In this document: piece by piece, positions 9,108-18,011 of the stretch
Numbering within the stretch: position 1 is the first letter of the stretch
Layout: the number at the start of each line of letters is the position of its first letter
Assembly (NCBI GenBank): GCA_036156195.1
Contig: JAYZUZ010000016.1
Location: forward strand, 124,001 to 188,000
DNA from: Abyssibacter sp036156195
GTDB lineage: Bacteria; Pseudomonadota; Gammaproteobacteria; Nevskiales; OUC007
DNA length: 64,000 nucleotides
Direction: 5' to 3'
The notes under the pieces: generated by a model
Told to the model about the DNA's origin: nothing
Database searches by the model: none
Seen by the model: only the letters and a program-made list of their open reading frames with translations
Position numbers and translations under genes: made by a program

Positions 9108-9341
9108 TGATCACTCCATGGGATTCAAAGAAACTGCGGCGCAGCGGTCGATCAGGCCTGTTATTCACGGCGGAGCCTGTCCGACCTGCGTCCATGCTGC
9201 GGCGCACGATAACGAAAATCCCGTTGCCGAGCCATTGGCCAGAACCCAGCGGCATAGGATATGAACGGGCCAATCCAATACCTGCAGCCCGACCAAGCGC
9301 ATGACGGCTGGCGGCTGCCCGACCCGCAAGGAGACACCCTC

Positions 9342-10457
9342 ATGAGCCTGCCTCTGGACGGCCTCACCATCCTCGACCTGACCCGCCTGTTGCCGGGCCC
9401 ATTTGCCACGCTCTACCTGGCCGACCTCGGCGCGACCGTGGTCAAAGTGGAAGACAAAAAGGCTGGCGACTACACCCGTGAGCTGGATCCCGGCCTGTTC
9501 CGCATGCTCAACCGGAACAAGCAGGCCGTTCAACTGGATCTGCGCTCGGACGCAGGCCGCGACGCCTTGCTGGCCCTCGTCGGGCGCGCCGATGCGCTCT
9601 TGGAATCCTTCCGCCCTGGCACGCTGGACAAAATGGGCCTGGGCATCGACCGCCTGCACGCGGCCAACCCGCGCCTGGTCGTGGGGTCGCTCACGGGCTA
9701 TGGCCAGCAGGGCCCCTACGCTGACTGGCCTGGGCACGACGTGAATTATCTCGGTTATGCGGGCGTTCTAGACCAGATCGGGCATCGCAACGCGCCGCCC
9801 GCCCTATCGAATCTGCAGATTGCCGATCTGGCCGGCGGCGCCCTCACCTTTGCACTTGGCGTCGTCGCTGCCTTGCTGGACGCACAGCGCACAGGCCATG
9901 GGCGCCATGTGGATGTCGGCATGACAGATGCGTCCCTGGCTCTGATGCCCGTGGCACTGGCCGCACGGCAGACCACCGGGCGCATCCCCCCGCGCGGCGA
10001 AGGCATGCTCAGCGGCGGGCTGCCGAACTACGGCGTGTACGCCTGCGCCGATGGCCGGCATATCGCGCTGGGCACGCTGGAACCCAAGTTCTGGCTGGGC
10101 TTTTGCCAGGCCGTTCAGCGGCCCGATCTGGCCAGAATGCCCTTGTCCACGGGACCCGACAGTCAACCGCTACGGGATGCTCTGGCCGCCCTGTTCCTCA
10201 GCCAGCCGCGCGATCACTGGGTCGCGCTGCTCGCCGACAAGGGCTTGTGCGTTGGGCCGGTACTGGACCTGGAAGAAGCCTTGGCCGACCCCCACATGCA
10301 AGCACGCGGCGTCTACGTCGAAACCGACGACGGCGGCTACATCCGCTGCCCGATCAACGTGGGTGACACACCCCCGCCCCTGCAACCCGCGCCCGCCCGA
10401 GGCGCAGACAACCCGCGCTGGCTTGACGCTTCGGCAGGCACGGAGGGATCAAACTGA
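9342..10457 (+). CDS. alpha-methylacyl-CoA racemase (CaiB/BaiF family)
   Basis: 371 residues. AAGGAG eight bases before ATG 9342 and the family-typical MSLPLDGLTILDL N-terminus decide this start over an ATG at 9261. H132 in GHDVNY and D162 in ADLAGG match in context and spacing the His126/Asp156 pair of MCR/AMACR racemases, which favours racemase over CoA-transferase. The enzyme epimerises 2-methylacyl-CoA thioesters so that methyl-branched chains (pristanate, sterol side chains) can be beta-oxidised. It lies next to the FabG4/MaoC pair and upstream of an acyl-CoA ligase. Confidence 0.85.
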   Translation: MSLPLDGLTILDLTRLLPGPFATLYLADLGATVVKVEDKKAGDYTRELDPGLFRMLNRNKQAVQLDLRSDAGRDALLALVGRADALLESFRPGTLDKMGLGIDRLHAANPRLVVGSLTGYGQQGPYADWPGHDVNYLGYAGVLDQIGHRNAPPALSNLQIADLAGGALTFALGVVAALLDAQRTGHGRHVDVGMTDASLALMPVALAARQTTGRIPPRGEGMLSGGLPNYGVYACADGRHIALGTLEPKFWLGFCQAVQRPDLARMPLSTGPDSQPLRDALAALFLSQPRDHWVALLADKGLCVGPVLDLEEALADPHMQARGVYVETDDGGYIRCPINVGDTPPPLQPAPARGADNPRWLDASAGTEGSN

Positions 10458-10742
10458 ACAATGCCAGCAACAGACAGTTGTGCACTAGGCCGGAGGTGAC
10501 GCTGGTCTGATGGATTGGCGCAAGGGCGGAAAGCGTTCTACGCTATGGCCCGCTTTGGGTACCACTGCGTTCACAACCGGAAGGATGAGCCAGCCGCGAA
10601 AGACGGCCCATCAGCCATCCGGGCGGGTTCGGTTCGCATGGCAGCAGCATCCAAACAGATGCAGGCCGTAACGGACCGGATCGATATCGGGCGACAGTGA
10701 CACCCCATTTCTATCCGACTAACAACGTACGAAGGGGGACGC

Positions 10743-12437
10743 ATGGGTCAGTCCTTGACCATTAAGAAGAATTACGTTTCGGCACCGAGTGCACCCATCC
10801 AGCACGACCGCGACCCCGTCGCGATGCTGTTTCACTGGGCCGAAACGCGTCCCAAATCCACCTACCTGCGTCAGCCGTTCAATGGCGTCTGGCGCGAGTA
10901 CAGCTGGGCCGAGGTCGCTGACCAGGTGCGCCGGATGGCGGCCGCACTCCAGGCACTTGGCCTGCAGCCCGGCGAAGCCGTCGCGCTGACGGGCAAAAAC
11001 ACCGCGCACTGGATCATGGCGGACCTCGCCGTTGGCATGGCCGGTGGCATTTCAGTCGGCATCTACCCGAATCAGGCCTCGGACACCACGCGCTATGTGC
11101 TCGAGCACAGCGGTACGAAATTCCTATTCTTCGGCCCTCTCATGGACCCGCAGCAGCTGGCTGATGGCATCCCGGAGTCCGTAAAGACCATCGGCATGCC
11201 ATACCCCGATCTCCCTGAGACGGATTATGGTTGGGATGCGCTGATCAAGGAGCACGAGCCCCTGCAGGATTGGGAGCCGAATGATCCCGACGCTGTGCAC
11301 ACGATGATCTACACCTCCGGCACCACCGGAAACCCCAAAGGCGTCATGCTCACGACGCGTTCGGCGCGCGAAACCATGGGTGGTGTGATCAACCGTCTCC
11401 AGTTTGCCGATGACGAACGGTTTTTCTCCTATCTGCCGCTCGCGCACATCTTCGAGCGCGGCGTCGTGGAGCTGTGCAGCCTGTACGTCGGGGCCGAGAT
11501 CTCCTTCATGGAATCCCTCGACAAGCTGGCGTCTCAACTGGCTGAAGTCGCGCCGACGCGCTTCTACGGCGTGCCCGTGGTCTACGGCCGTATCCAGTCG
11601 GGGATTCTCGAAAAGCTGCCGCAGAAGAAGATGGACCGCCTGCTGCGACTGCCGATCATCTCTGGCCTGATTCGCAAGAAGGTCGTCAGCGGCCTGGGCC
11701 TGCAAAACGCCCGCATGGTCGTCTCGGGCGCGGCACCGATGCCGGAAGCGCAGATCAACTGGTTTTCCAAGCTGGGAGTCACCATTTGCCAGGGCTATGG
11801 CATGAGCGAGAACTCGGCCTACTGCACAACGAACACGCCCACTGAAAACCGGGTGGGCTCAGTCGGTCGCCCCATGCCTGGGGTCGAGATCATGATCGAC
11901 GAAGCCACCGACGAGGTGCTGTGCCGGTCTGCCGCAACCATGCTGGGCTACTACAAGAACGAGGAAAAGACGGCCGAAACCATTACCGATGGTTGGTTGC
12001 ATACCGGCGATAAGGGCCGGATCGACAAGGACGGCTACCTCTACATCACCGGCCGAATCAAGGATGCGTTCAAGACATCCAAGGGCAAGTATGTCGACCC
12101 CGCACCGATCGAAGACAAGCTCGCCACCGATGGCGCCATCGACCAGATCTGCCTGATCGGCAGTGGCATGAAGTTGCCCGTGGGCATTGTCCGCATCGAC
12201 AGCGACGACGACAACGCGGAAATCGCCAAGCGACTGGCCGAGAAAGTCGAAGCACTGAACAAGACCCTGGAGCCGCACGAGCGCGTCGGCAAGCTGTTCC
12301 TGACGCGCGACGAGTGGACGGTCGAAGATGGCCTGGTCACACCGACCATGAAGATCAAACGGCCACAGATGGAAGACCGCTACCGCAACCAGGTCGAAAC
12401 CATGCTGGGCCACGAAGACAAGGTCGTCTGGCTCTGA
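10743..12437 (+). CDS. AMP-forming long-chain acyl-CoA synthetase
   Basis: 564 residues of the ANL superfamily. The P-loop YTSGTTGNPKG ends at residue 200; the adenine motif GYGMSEN, the hinge region TGDKGRIDKDGYLYITGR and the catalytic lysine region near the C-terminus are present. The full-length, soluble form resembles FadD15/FAA-type ligases, which activate long-chain fatty acids with ATP and CoA. AGGGGGA precedes the ATG. An intrinsic terminator follows ten bases after the stop, so it ends a transcription unit. A 285-base gap separates it from the racemase; no convincing gene is seen there. Confidence 0.9.
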   Translation: MGQSLTIKKNYVSAPSAPIQHDRDPVAMLFHWAETRPKSTYLRQPFNGVWREYSWAEVADQVRRMAAALQALGLQPGEAVALTGKNTAHWIMADLAVGMAGGISVGIYPNQASDTTRYVLEHSGTKFLFFGPLMDPQQLADGIPESVKTIGMPYPDLPETDYGWDALIKEHEPLQDWEPNDPDAVHTMIYTSGTTGNPKGVMLTTRSARETMGGVINRLQFADDERFFSYLPLAHIFERGVVELCSLYVGAEISFMESLDKLASQLAEVAPTRFYGVPVVYGRIQSGILEKLPQKKMDRLLRLPIISGLIRKKVVSGLGLQNARMVVSGAAPMPEAQINWFSKLGVTICQGYGMSENSAYCTTNTPTENRVGSVGRPMPGVEIMIDEATDEVLCRSAATMLGYYKNEEKTAETITDGWLHTGDKGRIDKDGYLYITGRIKDAFKTSKGKYVDPAPIEDKLATDGAIDQICLIGSGMKLPVGIVRIDSDDDNAEIAKRLAEKVEALNKTLEPHERVGKLFLTRDEWTVEDGLVTPTMKIKRPQMEDRYRNQVETMLGHEDKVVWL

Positions 12438-12446
12438 TGCAACACC

Positions 12447-12480
12447 GCACCCCGGCCACCATGCCGGGGTGCTTGTTTTT
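12447..12480 (+). terminator. intrinsic terminator after the acyl-CoA synthetase
   Basis: A perfect 9-bp stem (GCACCCCGG / CCGGGGTGC) with an eight-base loop is followed by TTGTTTTT. It begins ten bases after the stop codon. Confidence 0.88.
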
Positions 12481-12580
12481 CAGCCGGCGATGCGTCAGAT
12501 TCTCTGGCGAACCGGCGAGTACATAAAGCCACTGGGGACAACACCACGGCCTAGACAACCGTGAGAGGAGACACCAAATA

Positions 12581-13969
12581 ATGAAGACACTCATCCGTAG
12601 CGCCTGCGCGATTGCGCTGCTGCTGCCACTCACCGCAAACGCCAAAGTATCGGCAGACGAAGCGCAACGCCTGAAAGAAGGCGGCGACCTCACGCCGCTG
12701 GGCGCCGAACGCGCGGGCAACGCCGACGGCTCCATCCCCGAGTGGGGCGGCGGTCTCAAATCCTCAGAAGCGCCCGAGAAGTACGAGGGCTTTAACACCC
12801 GGCTCTACAACCCCTGGCCGGACGATGAGCCGCTGGACGTTATCACCAATGACAACCTCGCCGAGTACCAGGAATTCCTGTCCCCCGGTCAGATTGCGCT
12901 GTTCAAGAAGTTCGACGACTTCGAGATGCCGCTTTACCAGACCCGGCGCCGCAACGGTGCCCCGCAGTTCGTCTACGACGCCACCTTCAAGAATGCGACA
13001 AACGCCACGCTGGAAGCCAATGGTGAAGCGCTGGCCAATGCCATTATCGGCGTTCCGTTCCCGATTCCCGGCTCTGGCCGCGAGGTGATCTGGAACCACA
13101 AGACCCGCTTCCGTGGCATGTCCGGCAGCCGCTGGAACGTCCAGGCCGCTGTCACCTCCTCCGGTGCCTACAACCTGGTCAAGCTGTACGAGGACTTCAA
13201 GTTCAACTACAGCCTCAAGGACGCCACGCCGGATTCGCTGAACAACGTGCTGATCTACTTCCTCCAGGAGATCCGCGAGCCCGCACGCTTGGCCGGCCAG
13301 TTCCTGCTGGTTCACGAGACCATGGACCAGGTCAAGGAACCCCGCCGCGCCTGGCTGTACAACCCCGGCCAGCGTCGACTGCGCCGCGCGCCGAACGTCG
13401 GCTATGACAACCCGGGCACGGGCTCAGACGGGCTGCGGACCAATGATCAGCTCGACAGCTTCAACGGTGCGATGGACCGCTACACCTGGAAGCTCGTCGG
13501 CAAGAAGGAAATGATCATTCCCTACAACTCCTACGAGCTGCACAGCGACGAGCACGAGTACGACGACATTCTGGGACGCGGCCACATCAACCAGGATCTG
13601 ACGCGCTACGAGAAGCACCGCGTCTGGGTCGTGGAAGCCGAAGTCCGCGATGGCACCAGCCATATTTATGCCAGCCGCACGTTCTATGTCGACGAGGACA
13701 CCTGGACCATCGCGCTGCAGGACATCTACGACAAGCGCGGGCAGCTGTGGCGGGTGCACGAGCAACACATTCTCGCGTCCTACGGTGTGTCCGAGCAGTT
13801 TGGGGAAGCCTCCGGCCTACCCGGCACCTCGGCTGAAGTCGCCTACGACCTGCTGAACAATCGCTACCTTGCCTTCGCCATGAACAACGAAGAAGACGAA
13901 GCGCAGGAAGCACAGTTCGGTGACGACCACTTCACGCCCTCAAACGTGAAGCGGATGGCTCGCCGCTAA
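12581..13969 (+). CDS. DUF1329 exported protein (LolB/LppX-like)
   Basis: 462 residues with a Sec signal peptide (MKTLIRSACAIALLLPLTANA) and the DUF1329 start: the LTPLGAERAGNADGSIPEW region. Structurally DUF1329 members resemble lipid-binding LolB-like folds. They are repeatedly found with DUF1302, MMPL and YCF48 genes in bacteria that metabolise hydrophobic compounds, but the exact role is not established. GAGAGGAGA lies ahead of the ATG. It stands alone between two terminators. DUF1302 partners are encoded at 20.6 and 62.4 kb, not adjacent as is often the case. Confidence 0.9.
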   Translation: MKTLIRSACAIALLLPLTANAKVSADEAQRLKEGGDLTPLGAERAGNADGSIPEWGGGLKSSEAPEKYEGFNTRLYNPWPDDEPLDVITNDNLAEYQEFLSPGQIALFKKFDDFEMPLYQTRRRNGAPQFVYDATFKNATNATLEANGEALANAIIGVPFPIPGSGREVIWNHKTRFRGMSGSRWNVQAAVTSSGAYNLVKLYEDFKFNYSLKDATPDSLNNVLIYFLQEIREPARLAGQFLLVHETMDQVKEPRRAWLYNPGQRRLRRAPNVGYDNPGTGSDGLRTNDQLDSFNGAMDRYTWKLVGKKEMIIPYNSYELHSDEHEYDDILGRGHINQDLTRYEKHRVWVVEAEVRDGTSHIYASRTFYVDEDTWTIALQDIYDKRGQLWRVHEQHILASYGVSEQFGEASGLPGTSAEVAYDLLNNRYLAFAMNNEEDEAQEAQFGDDHFTPSNVKRMARR

Positions 13970-13994
13970 ACGCCGCATTTGCAGCGTCAACAAG

Positions 13995-14028
13995 GCCCGG
14001 TCAGGCGTCTGCCTGATCGGGCTTTTTT
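13995..14028 (+). terminator. intrinsic terminator after the DUF1329 gene
   Basis: A 12-bp stem with one G-T mismatch (GCCCGGTCAGGC / GCCTGATCGGGC), a GTCT loop and six T residues, 25 bases after the stop. Confidence 0.92.
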
Positions 14029-14462
14029 GGTTTCGGGGCCAGATTTTCGACCGAGCTCGGCCACGTGGCACAGGGTCGAGTCCACGTCACGCCGGATCAC
14101 GGGCTTTTCCGTGCCTGTGCTCAGCCGAGACGCGCAGCCGGCGACGGATCAGCGGGTCGGCTGTCTGAGCCCGCGCAGCGGGCGAGTTTTCAACCCGCCC
14201 GTCGACGGCGAGCATCGCAGGGCAGTGGGGGGGGGCGGGGGGGGCGGGCGCGGGGCCGGGGGCCCCCCCGAGGTCAGCCCCGAGGGGCGGCGGCGCCCCC
14301 CCGCCCCCACGACCTGAGCAGTGGCATCCGCCCTTTTCCGCCCCTTTTGGGCGCGCAAAAGGGGCTCGGCCGTCAGGCCGAAAATGATGTGCGATACGGT
14401 TGGCCTACAGTGACGCTCTTGTGGACATGTCAGCAGAGAACAGTCCTATCGGCACGCCCCGG
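14029..14462. repeat. GC-rich intergenic element with hairpins and long G-tracts
   Basis: No gene is supported in these 434 bases. They contain GCCCGC-GCA-GCGGGC (14169-14183), runs of 9 and 8 G (14227-14235 and 14237-14244) followed by more G-runs and a C-run, CCCCTTTTG/CAAAAGGGG (14341-14364) and TCGGCC-GTCA-GGCCGA (14366-14381). The composition and nested hairpins resemble dispersed intergenic repeats of Xanthomonadales-like genomes, but only one copy is in this window, so repeat status is inferred. The G-tracts could form quadruplexes. Confidence 0.5.
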
Positions 14463-14921
14463 CTAAAACTGCAGCCGCCCCGCCGGCGCCAGCGCCGCAG
14501 CCCGCTCCAGCACCGCCTCGACATCCGCCCGCATGGCTGCGAAAGCCGGCTGTCGATCGCCGCCGCGCGTCTCGATGGTCGACGGGTAGTTCTCCCGGTA
14601 CTCGTGGATTTCCGCCAGCACGCTCAGCGCGGCGGCCCGACGCTGTGGCGACAAGGCGTCGAGCTGCTCGGCCAGGGCCAGGATGTCGAGATCCATGGAC
14701 AAAGCCAGGTAGTCCCGCGCAGCCTCAACCTCACCGACGTCGAGCTGACGCGCGACGTACATTGATTCGGTCAGCTTGGCGATCTCGGCATCAATGGCGG
14801 GACGCACCGGCGTCGTAGACGCTGCGGTCACCGGTTCAGGCGCAGCCAGTCTAGCGGCGCCCAGGCCTGCGAGAAACGTCAGCGGAATCGCTGCGATCAG
14901 TATCAGACGGCTGGCGTGCAT
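14463..14921 (-). CDS. hypothetical membrane-anchored or exported small protein
   Basis: 152 residues from ATG 14921, which is chosen because GGAGA lies upstream and it gives a clean N-terminal hydrophobic segment (LILIAAIPLTFLAGLGAA); starts further upstream at 14942 and 14990 are possible. The rest is Ala/Glu-rich and predicted helical, with no recognised motif. It overlaps the 3' end of the preceding unknown gene by 71 bases, so the two are probably co-expressed. Function unknown. Confidence 0.55.
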   Translation of the reverse strand: MHASRLILIAAIPLTFLAGLGAARLAAPEPVTAASTTPVRPAIDAEIAKLTESMYVARQLDVGEVEAARDYLALSMDLDILALAEQLDALSPQRRAAALSVLAEIHEYRENYPSTIETRGGDRQPAFAAMRADVEAVLERAAALAPAGRLQF

Positions 14922-15843
14922 AAATGATCGTCTCCGAGTCATTGGCGGGCATGTCAGCCGGCGGAGCGGCAGCTTGTGCACGGGCATCAAACTGCAGATG
15001 CGCCACCTGGGTCCCCGGTGGGCAACGCTGATAACTGACGGTGTAGAGGTCTTCTGGCGGCGTGGTGACGATGTCCTCTCCCGGCGCCCGCGTGGTCTGG
15101 TGCGTCACCTCCAGCGTCAGCAGACGGCCGCTGCTATCCATGATGGTGTTGCCGATCATGGTGACCTCGGTGCCCGAATTTTCGATCCCGGTGGACCGGA
15201 ACAGGCCACGCGCCAGAGTCCACCGCCCTTTGTACCCGTAGGTGATGTCGGCAGTCTGCAGACTCACTTGGTCCGTGCCATCTGCGCGCACGGTCCACAG
15301 CTCGCCCTGGCAATCCTCGTCGGTTGCCCAGGTACCGAGTATCGAGCGCTGCGTCGCCGGCACCCGGAAGAAGACGGTCTCCCAGGCCTTTTGGTTCGCC
15401 TGGTCGATATCCGATGACGCCGTGAGCAGTGACTCGTTCAGCCGTTGGCAGGCCGTGTGCAGCTGGCTGGTCTCCATTGCCGCCAGCTGCTGGCGCTGGA
15501 AGCGCGATGCGGCATTGCGGGTTGCGCGCCAGTTCCGCTCCACCTCGTTCTGCACCAGCGTGTCCAGCGGATCAAGCTTGAGATCGTCGGAGACCAACTG
15601 CGCGAAGCGCCCCTGGAGTTCGTCGGCCAGCGTCCGGTTGCGCTGGTCCCAGGTTTCGAAAGCACCTTCGACGCCGGGCGCAGCCGACCGCGCATGCACC
15701 CGGCAAACGCTGGCGTACTCCTCAATGGAAAAGTAATACGCCAGCAGCTCACCAATGGACGCGGCAACCGCGTCATTCGCGCGGGACTGTGTCGGACTCG
15801 CCAGCAGCAGACAGGGGATCAAGCAGAGCAAGAATCGGTTCAT
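14851..15843 (-). CDS. hypothetical exported protein
   Basis: 330 residues from ATG 15843, which gives a good signal peptide (MNRFLLCLIPCLLLASPTQS). The N-terminal half is helical and charged; the C-terminal half looks like a beta-rich lipocalin-like domain (GTWATDEDCQGELW near the middle, repeated short strands). The family is not recognised. The start overlaps the end of the LysR gene by 71 bases, and there is no good SD, so the start is uncertain; expression by coupling to LysR is possible. Confidence 0.6.
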   Translation of the reverse strand: MNRFLLCLIPCLLLASPTQSRANDAVAASIGELLAYYFSIEEYASVCRVHARSAAPGVEGAFETWDQRNRTLADELQGRFAQLVSDDLKLDPLDTLVQNEVERNWRATRNAASRFQRQQLAAMETSQLHTACQRLNESLLTASSDIDQANQKAWETVFFRVPATQRSILGTWATDEDCQGELWTVRADGTDQVSLQTADITYGYKGRWTLARGLFRSTGIENSGTEVTMIGNTIMDSSGRLLTLEVTHQTTRAPGEDIVTTPPEDLYTVSYQRCPPGTQVAHLQFDARAQAAAPPADMPANDSETIIYARQPSDTDRSDSADVSRRPGRR

Positions 15844-16720
15844 AGGTGCTAAGTGTACGGACAAACCAGTCCATCGCGCGGCCTTCCCGGTCTGCTCGCC
15901 AGACCAGCTTGAACAAGGCCGGTTCGCGCTGGATACCTACGTCGCGGGCAACAAGCCGGCCTGCGGCAATTTCTGGCGCGGCCACGCAGGACGGTAAAAA
16001 ACCCACCCCCAGTCCTCCCAGCTGCGCCGCCAGCTTGGCGGAGACGCTGGGCACGCTGAGCACATCCTGCTCCGGCAGGAATCCACTGGACCGCCTTGGC
16101 AGGCTTCTGGAAGTATCACTGACAACCACGGCCCGGTGCTGGCGCAGCACGTCAGCGGTGATCGGCTCCGGATGGGCGGCCAGCGGGTGGTCAGCGGCGA
16201 CGCAGAAAAGGAATCGCACCCAGCCCAGGGTCGTGGACCGCATGGCAGGCTCCTGAGGCAGCTCGCCGGTGACGCCGATGGCGAGGTCCGCTCGCCCGGC
16301 AGCCAGAGCATCCGTCGGCCCGCCATACACCTCGGTGAGCAGACGAATGCGCGGCGTCTCGCAGGCACCTTCATAAAAGGTCGACAGCAGGGGCATGAGA
16401 CGGGAGACCCCAATGATGTCGTCGACCGCAATCCGAACCTCGGATTCCCAGCCCGTGGCCATGCGTCGCACCCGGTCTTCCAGATCCTCGGCCTCGATCA
16501 GCAAGCGACGCCCCCGTTCGAGCATCTCACGGCCAGCGGCCGTCAGTACCGCCTTGCGGCCGCTGCGATCGAACACCGTGACGCCAAGATCCTCCTCGAG
16601 CTTGCGCACGGAATAGGTAATGGCTGAAGGCACGCGGAAGAGCAAATCTCCGGCTCCGGCAAAACTGCCCGCCTGATCGATTGCGTCCATGACGCGCAAC
16701 GCGTCGAGGGTCAGTTTCAT
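15773..16720 (-). CDS. LysR family transcriptional regulator
   Basis: 315 residues. The winged helix-turn-helix occupies about residues 4-62 (FAGAGDLLFRVPSAITYSVRKLEEDLG is its core, seen as helix 2, turn and recognition helix), followed by a linker helix and a LysR effector domain from about 90. It is divergent from the pirin gene 99 bases away, the classic position for a LysR regulator and its target. The effector is unknown. Confidence 0.9.
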   Translation of the reverse strand: MKLTLDALRVMDAIDQAGSFAGAGDLLFRVPSAITYSVRKLEEDLGVTVFDRSGRKAVLTAAGREMLERGRRLLIEAEDLEDRVRRMATGWESEVRIAVDDIIGVSRLMPLLSTFYEGACETPRIRLLTEVYGGPTDALAAGRADLAIGVTGELPQEPAMRSTTLGWVRFLFCVAADHPLAAHPEPITADVLRQHRAVVVSDTSRSLPRRSSGFLPEQDVLSVPSVSAKLAAQLGGLGVGFLPSCVAAPEIAAGRLVARDVGIQREPALFKLVWRADREGRAMDWFVRTLSTYEPILALLDPLSAAGESDTVPRE

Positions 16721-16819
16721 GGATCAGAGAATCTGAACGTGGTGCCGCAAATGTTTCGCTTTTCCTGAACCGGGCGCAACCGCATCGTGTGCATCCTGCT
16801 TCGATGATGAGGTGAGACC

Positions 16820-17536
16820 ATGGAACTGCGTCCCGGCATCTTGCGCGGGCAGTCGAACACCGGCTGGCTGGACAGTCGCCACAGTTTCTCGTTTGCCGGC
16901 TACTACGACCCGGCCCGCATGGGCCTCTCGGACCTGCGGGTGCTCAATGATGATCGCGTCGCGGGCGGCGGGGGCTTTCCACCTCATGTTCACCATGACA
17001 TGGAAATTCTCACCTACGTGTTGGAGGGCCAGCTTGTGCACAGGGACAGCACGGGGCGACAGAGTCTGCTGGAACCCGGAGACCTTCAGGTGATGAGCGC
17101 GGGTACGGGCATCGAACACAGCGAGATGAATGCCTCTGCCGCGCATCGACTCCGGTTCCTCCAAATCTGGATCCTGCCGGAACACATGCATCTGCCGCCG
17201 ACGCATGCCTGCCTACGCCCCGACGCCGACCCGCTGCGCCAGAGCTTTCAACCGATCGCCGGCCCCGCAGGCGCCGGCTTCGCGCTGACTCTGCATCAGC
17301 AGGCATCGCTGTACCTGGCCTGGCCGGACGCGGCGGCTGTCATGCCGCTACCCCGGGATCCAGCGCGACCGCTGCGGTACCTGCACGTTGCCGAGGGCAG
17401 CATCTGTGTCGCGGGTCAGCGGCTGATGTCGGGTGACGCCGCCATTCTGGCCGCAGAAGAAGAGGCCACGCTCATCGCCGATGTGGCCAGTCAGGTCCTG
17501 TTATTCGGGCTTCGCTCCACGGACCCGTTGCCATGA
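16820..17536 (+). CDS. pirin family protein (YhhW-like)
   Basis: 238 residues, the normal bicupin pirin length. The metal site is intact: H56 and H58 in FPPHVHHDME, and H100 and E102 in GIEHSEMN, matching the ligands of YhhW. Some bacterial pirins have quercetinase activity and others act in redox sensing, so the function here is open. It diverges from a LysR gene and overlaps the next gene by ATGA, giving a two-gene operon. Confidence 0.9.
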   Translation: MELRPGILRGQSNTGWLDSRHSFSFAGYYDPARMGLSDLRVLNDDRVAGGGGFPPHVHHDMEILTYVLEGQLVHRDSTGRQSLLEPGDLQVMSAGTGIEHSEMNASAAHRLRFLQIWILPEHMHLPPTHACLRPDADPLRQSFQPIAGPAGAGFALTLHQQASLYLAWPDAAAVMPLPRDPARPLRYLHVAEGSICVAGQRLMSGDAAILAAEEEATLIADVASQVLLFGLRSTDPLP

Positions 17537-17838
17537 GTAACCGCCTACCTCGCCCGGCCTGGTACCACCTGCATGTTTATTTTGACTCGCAGACCCTGGC
17601 GGACGCCCAGCGGCTACGCCAACAGCTACTCGAAGATGGCCTGCCTCTGACCTACGTCGGCCAACTCATTCCCTATGCAATCGGCCCACACCCCCAGCCC
17701 ATGTTCGAACTCCATGCACCTGAATCACGCATCGACCTGCTGTGCGCGAGACTTGATGCGCTGCGCGGCGATTTGTCGGTACTGGTCCATCCGGTCCAGG
17801 CCGATGAGCTGGCCGCCCATACCGTGGACGCCCGCTGA
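17533..17838 (+). CDS. DOPA 4,5-dioxygenase-like small protein
   Basis: 101 residues. The YHLHVYFD start, the GPHPQPMFEL motif and the length match the DOPA-4,5-dioxygenase family, in which conserved histidines bind iron. Fungal members cleave DOPA; the role of bacterial members is mostly untested. Its ATG overlaps the pirin stop by four bases, suggesting both act on an aromatic substrate, possibly a catechol or flavonoid-like compound. That link is inference. Confidence 0.82.
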   Translation: MSNRLPRPAWYHLHVYFDSQTLADAQRLRQQLLEDGLPLTYVGQLIPYAIGPHPQPMFELHAPESRIDLLCARLDALRGDLSVLVHPVQADELAAHTVDAR

Positions 17839-18011
17839 CTGGGCCCGGCCCTGCCCTTGCGGCTCGATCAACTCTAGAAAAAACCCTGAATAAATCCGCG
17901 CCCCTGGGCGCCGGCTCTACAGCTTGCTCTGTGCCCGCCTGCTCGCTACGGTCGGTGGCGTCACAGCGCGCCGCTAACCGCGGCGCCCGGCCCAACAACC
18001 GAGAATAATCA

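Noticed and set aside
10515..10700. 61-codon frame between racemase and acyl-CoA ligase
   Set aside because: No SD, no recognisable features, and spacing that does not suggest an operon; treated as non-coding.
14065..14466. Open frames across the GC-rich element
   Set aside because: They translate to Arg/Gly/Pro-rich low-complexity sequence produced by the G-runs and inverted repeats.
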